From: Corynebacterium accolens
GTDB taxonomy: Bacteria; Actinomycetota; Actinomycetes; Mycobacteriales; Mycobacteriaceae
Reading direction: 5' to 3'
DNA length: 64,000 bases
Assembly (NCBI RefSeq): GCF_023520795.1
Contig: NZ_CP046605.1
Coordinates: forward strand, 806,001 to 870,000
The notes beneath the pieces were generated by a model that had not been told where the DNA came from, made no database searches, and was given only the letters and a program-made list of their open reading frames with translations. Shown piece after piece: positions 60,661 to 64,000 of this stretch (within the stretch, counting starts at the first letter, position 1; every line of letters starts with the position of its first letter). Both the position numbers and the translations under genes were made by a program.

Positions 60661-61530
60661 ATGATTGATGCCAGCAACACCGCCCTAGTGATCGAAGGCG
60701 GCGGAATGCGCAATTCCTATACCGCCGCCTGCATAGTCAAACTCATCCAAGAAAACGTCACCTTTGGATGGGTAGGCGGTGTCTCTGCTGGCGCCTCCCA
60801 CACGGTCAATTACCTCTCGCACGATGCCAAGCGCGCGGAAGAATCCTTCACGGATTTTGTCAATAACCCCAGCTTCGGTGGCGTGGGCTCGCTGGTGCGC
60901 GGCAATGGCTATTTCAATGCGGAATATATTTATGAGCGCTCCGCGGATAAGGATATGCCCTTTGACTGGGATGCCTACCGCCAGCACCCAGCGGATATGG
61001 TGCTTGCCGCCGCGCGGGCCGATACCGGCGAATCCGTGTATTGGACCCGCGATGATGTGACAGAACCGGAAGATCTGTATGTGCGGGTGCGCGCCTCGTC
61101 CACGCTGCCGCTACTCATGCCGATTCGCATCATCGATGGCTCGCCCTATGTGGACGGTGCCCTGGGCTCGTCCGGCGGCATAACCATCGAACGGGCGGAA
61201 GAGGCCGGCTATGAGAAATTCCTGTTCATCGGCTCCAAGCCGCGCGGGTACGTCCGCCCCGAGGTGGCGCGCCCGGCGATTACCCGCCGCATCTTCCGTA
61301 AATACCCCGCTATTGCCGATGCCCTCATTGGTCGCCCACCCATCTATAACGCGGCCAAGGACCGTCTCCTCGAGCTAGAGCGCCAGGGCAAGGCGCAGCT
61401 GTTTTTCCCAGAAGATATGCAGGTGGCCTCCACCGAGCGCAACGTGGATAAGCTGCGCGCGAATTACCAGGCTGGCAAGGCACAAACCCACGCCGAGTGG
61501 CCAAAGTGGAAGGAATTCCTGCTGGACTAG
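60661..61530 (+). CDS. Patatin-like phospholipase
   Basis: 289 residues from the ATG at 60661. The oxyanion GGGMRN, the nucleophile elbow GGVSAGAS (GxSxG, Ser) and the Asp in YVDGALGSSGG (DGA/G) form the catalytic dyad of the patatin family. E. coli YjjU-like members share the RNSYTA context. TTGACC, a 19-bp spacer and TACTAT precede the gene by 8 bases, with a GGGAG also present. The lipid substrate is unknown. Confidence 0.9.
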   Translation: MIDASNTALVIEGGGMRNSYTAACIVKLIQENVTFGWVGGVSAGASHTVNYLSHDAKRAEESFTDFVNNPSFGGVGSLVRGNGYFNAEYIYERSADKDMPFDWDAYRQHPADMVLAAARADTGESVYWTRDDVTEPEDLYVRVRASSTLPLLMPIRIIDGSPYVDGALGSSGGITIERAEEAGYEKFLFIGSKPRGYVRPEVARPAITRRIFRKYPAIADALIGRPPIYNAAKDRLLELERQGKAQLFFPEDMQVASTERNVDKLRANYQAGKAQTHAEWPKWKEFLLD

Positions 61531-61683
61531 CTCACCTCTGCATGGTGGTGTGAGATCGCCCTCCTGATTCTTTGTGGCAGCAGGAGGGATAATCGCGTGC
61601 GCTGCACTAATGGTGGTATTCGGTGCACGGTGCCAAGCATTTTCAGCTAGCTAAATCGCGCCAAGCTCCTAAGATTGCACAGC

Positions 61684-63246
61684 GTGTTAGCGATTTTTGA
61701 TGGCAATATTTGGCTGAGCATTTTCTTCATGATCGTGCTCGGCACGCTATTTGGCATGATTCCCTTTGGCCCGCTGCGCTTCGGCGCGGCGGGTACCCTT
61801 TTTGTCGCCTTAGCCTTCGGATCCTTTATTGAGCTAGATGACAATATCCTCAGTTCCTTGCAGGAGCTGGGCTTGGGACTCTTTATCTATATGCAAGGCC
61901 TGTCTGCCGGCGAGGCCTTCTTCAAGGGCTTTTCCACCCAGCTAAAACACATGCTGCTCGCCACTGTGGCGGTAATAGCCGCGGCGGCCGCGGCGCTGGG
62001 CATCGGCAGCCTCATGGGGTTATCGCCGCTGGCGGTGACCGGCGTATTCTCCGGTGCAACGACGTCCACGGCGTCGCTTGCCGTGGCCCAGCAGCAATCC
62101 GGCGAGGAGCTGCCCGCCGTGGGATACTCCTTGGCCTATCCGGTCGGCGTGGCCGTGGCCATCCTCCTTGTGGCATTCGTCCTGCGGCATAGCTGGCCAG
62201 CGCAGAAGGACCAAGACCACTCGGCGGAAAAGATTTTCCGCTCGCGAACGATTAAGGTCACCCGCGATATTTCCTATGCTGAGCTGCGCGAGAAATTCGC
62301 GGATCATTTCATCATCGCCACCATCCGCCGCGGCCGTGACATCGACGTGCCGGGCGATAACCCGGAGCTGCACCGCGGTGATGTCTTGCGCGTGTTGGTG
62401 ACCAAGGCAAAGGCCAAGGAGCTTACCGATGCCCTGGGAAAGCGCCAGCCCCAAACCCCGTTTGTGGATAAGCGTCTGGTCAATGAGACCGTGGCCATTT
62501 CCAATGAGGATATCGAGGGCCGCAAGGTCAAGGAGCTCAACCTCTTTTCGCGCTACGGCGCGCGGATTGTGCGGGTGCGCCGCGGCGATGAGGAATTCCT
62601 TGCCACCAATGAAACCCACTTGGAATCTGGTGATGACCTAGAAATCGTGGTCAAGCATGACCGCCTGGGTGATGTTCGCGATTACTTTGGCGATTCCGTG
62701 ACCGCATACTCGCAGCTTAACTGGGTAGCACTCGGCGGTGGGCTGACCATCGGCTACCTTATTTCGCTTATCGTGGTTCCGCTGCCCGGTGGCGCGTCCT
62801 TCGAGCTCGGGTTCGCGCTGGGCCCACTGATCACCGGACTGGTCCTCGGTGCCTTGCACCGCACCAGCCGCATTCCGTGGCAGATTCCCTCCCCGATCAA
62901 TACGGCATTCCAGCAGTGGGGCCTTGCCATCTTCTTGGCCTCGGTGGGCCTGTCCTCCGGAGAGGCCTTTGTCTCCACCGCCTTTTCCTGGATGGGCCTG
63001 AAATCCATGGTGCTGGCCGCGATCATCGCCGTTATCATCATCGGGATTTTCGCGGCGGCCAGTCGGTTTATGGGGCAATCCGAAACCCGCACCTCAGGCG
63101 GCATTTCCGGGCTTTTTGGCCAGCCCGCGGTGGTCAATTACGCCACGGGCGCCAGCTCGGATTCGCGCATCCTTACCGGCTATACCTCCACCATTGTGGT
63201 GGCGCAGTTCATGAAGATCGTGGTCATCCCGGTCATGCTGCTCTGA
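61684..63246 (+). CDS. AspT/YidE-type transporter with two TrkA-C domains
   Basis: 520 residues from a GTG at 61684; TAAGAT at 61670-61675 is 8 bases upstream (leaderless); a TTG at 61675 is an alternative. Two membrane halves (about 1-170 and 345-520) with the repeat motifs FVALAFGSFIEL and GLGLFIYMQGLSAGEAF / GLAIFLASVGLSSGEAF. Two regulator-of-K+ (TrkA-C) domains lie between them at about 180-340. The family includes AspT aspartate:alanine antiporters and the uncharacterised YidE/YbjL. The substrate is unknown. It converges with prfC. Confidence 0.85.
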   Translation: MLAIFDGNIWLSIFFMIVLGTLFGMIPFGPLRFGAAGTLFVALAFGSFIELDDNILSSLQELGLGLFIYMQGLSAGEAFFKGFSTQLKHMLLATVAVIAAAAAALGIGSLMGLSPLAVTGVFSGATTSTASLAVAQQQSGEELPAVGYSLAYPVGVAVAILLVAFVLRHSWPAQKDQDHSAEKIFRSRTIKVTRDISYAELREKFADHFIIATIRRGRDIDVPGDNPELHRGDVLRVLVTKAKAKELTDALGKRQPQTPFVDKRLVNETVAISNEDIEGRKVKELNLFSRYGARIVRVRRGDEEFLATNETHLESGDDLEIVVKHDRLGDVRDYFGDSVTAYSQLNWVALGGGLTIGYLISLIVVPLPGGASFELGFALGPLITGLVLGALHRTSRIPWQIPSPINTAFQQWGLAIFLASVGLSSGEAFVSTAFSWMGLKSMVLAAIIAVIIIGIFAAASRFMGQSETRTSGGISGLFGQPAVVNYATGASSDSRILTGYTSTIVVAQFMKIVVIPVMLL

Positions 63247-63265
63247 CGGGGGGGCAGCCGCTCGA

Positions 63266-64000
63266 TTAATCCGCGACCAAGGTCTCCATGGTGAGCTCTG
63301 GGTGTTCCTTTTCAATGAAGGCGAGCTTCCACTTATCGCCAAAGAGGGCAATGAGCTCGCCATCTTGGCGAGTGAAGATCTCTACGCCGCGCTGGCGGCC
63401 GAGTTCCGGTGCAGATTCGGCATCGGTGCGACGCGCCACGGAGTAGGGGATGGGCTCGGTGACGGTTTCGACGTTGTACTCGAATTCCATGCGGGCCTGC
63501 ATGACCTCGAACTGCATGGGGCCGACCGCAGCCATGACCGGGGAGGCATCGCCGCGCGCATCGTTGCGCAGGATCTGCACCACGCCCTCGGCCGAGAGCT
63601 GCTCCAAGCCCTTGCGGAAGGCCTTATACTTGCCCAGCGACTTCGCCCGCAGGATGCGGAAGGCCTCCGGGGCGAATTGGGGCATGGGCTTGAACTGGAC
63701 CTTTTTGCCGGAGTAGATGGTGTCGCCCGGTGCCAGCGCGCCCGCGTTGACGAGGCCCACGATATCGCCCGGGTACGCGGTATCCACGGTATCGCGGGTG
63801 CGGCCAAAGACCGTCAGTGCATACTTGGTGGAAAAGCTGCGCCCGGATTGGGCGTGGTTGACCTGCATGCCGCGCTCGAATTCGCCGGAAACCACGCGCA
63901 TAAACGCCAGGTTATCGCGGTGCTTTTGGTCCATGCCCGCCTGCACCTTGAAAACGACGCCGGAAAAGTCATCGGCTACCTCGCGCACCTCATCGATGGC
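63266..64000 (-). CDS. prfC: Peptide chain release factor 3, C-terminal part (cut by window edge)
   Basis: The visible 244 residues are the C-terminal half of RF3: RDNLAFMRVVSGEFERGMQVNHAQSGR, KPMPQFAPEAFRILRAK, VQILRNDARGDASPVMAAVGPMQFEVMQARMEFEYNVE. The G domain lies beyond the window. The frame is open to the edge with no start needed. RF3 is the GTPase that recycles RF1/RF2 after termination. Many actinobacteria carry it, so nothing unusual is seen. Confidence 0.93.
   Translation of the reverse strand, partial: AIDEVREVADDFSGVVFKVQAGMDQKHRDNLAFMRVVSGEFERGMQVNHAQSGRSFSTKYALTVFGRTRDTVDTAYPGDIVGLVNAGALAPGDTIYSGKKVQFKPMPQFAPEAFRILRAKSLGKYKAFRKGLEQLSAEGVVQILRNDARGDASPVMAAVGPMQFEVMQARMEFEYNVETVTEPIPYSVARRTDAESAPELGRQRGVEIFTRQDGELIALFGDKWKLAFIEKEHPELTMETLVAD

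Overview
This window is a stretch of a Corynebacterium chromosome (about 60% G+C, almost fully coding). The evidence is the gene content: an AmtR-type nitrogen regulator, resuscitation-promoting factor Rpf2, a BetP-like betaine carrier, protein O-mannosyltransferase, a gephyrin-like Glp/SepX(GlpR) pair, MMPL and M23 envelope proteins, and short or leaderless 5' ends. From memory, the order follows the C. glutamicum region running from chorismate mutase/pcrA through purNH, amtR, a ribosomal-protein cluster, mscL, fthC, galU, glp, pmt, rsmI, betP and metG to rpf2, ksgA and ispE. Species cannot be fixed by reading alone.

Layout. 0-5.1 kb: start of a probable chorismate mutase (cut by the edge), pcrA, and two paralogous secreted M23 endopeptidases separated by an 0.8 kb non-coding block with a G-quadruplex motif; the second has an MtrA-like direct-repeat array upstream. 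5.4-12.9 kb: an acidic-tailed DUF6350 membrane protein, purN and purH, two lipoproteins (one a compact beta-lactamase-like hydrolase), amtR and an unknown gene. 13-15.2 kb: divergent clusters of zinc-free ribosomal proteins (rpmB-rpmG-rpsN-rpsR against rpmE-rpmF). 15.3-16.7 kb: a glpT gene interrupted by one in-frame TAG. 17-20 kb: HtrA protease, a Mog-like protein, mscL. 20.2-23 kb: an unusual pair, a DcuC-type dicarboxylate carrier plus a fumarase-superfamily lyase lacking a conserved histidine.

23-33.6 kb: SAF protein, fthC, galU, the Glp/RimJ/SepX cell-division cluster, tag, a DoxX protein, an orphan zinc-finger membrane protein, pmt and rsmI. 33.6-43 kb: betP, metG, two tandem acetyltransferases, tatD, rpf2, rsmA and ispE. 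43-53.5 kb: a His-rich zinc-chaperone-like lipoprotein, an ABC-F protein, an alpha/beta hydrolase membrane protein, a small secreted protein, an ABM monooxygenase, a 1,052-residue acyltransferase-3/SGNH protein with a long repeat-rich tail, and a HAD phosphatase. 53.6-64 kb: a 3-hydroxyisobutyryl-CoA hydrolase-like gene, a DUF6882 protein, an MMPL transporter with its TetR regulator, a membrane protein, a gamma-carbonic-anhydrase-like protein, a patatin, an AspT/YidE-type transporter and the C-terminal part of prfC.

Most of the window is core housekeeping and envelope biology. No phage, insertion sequence, CRISPR array, tRNA or rRNA gene was seen. The least ordinary features are the carrier/lyase pair, the glpT nonsense codon, the phased repeats between convergent genes at 11.1-11.2 kb, a short acidic motif shared by two membrane proteins, and several leaderless promoters, including one divergent pair with overlapping -10 boxes.
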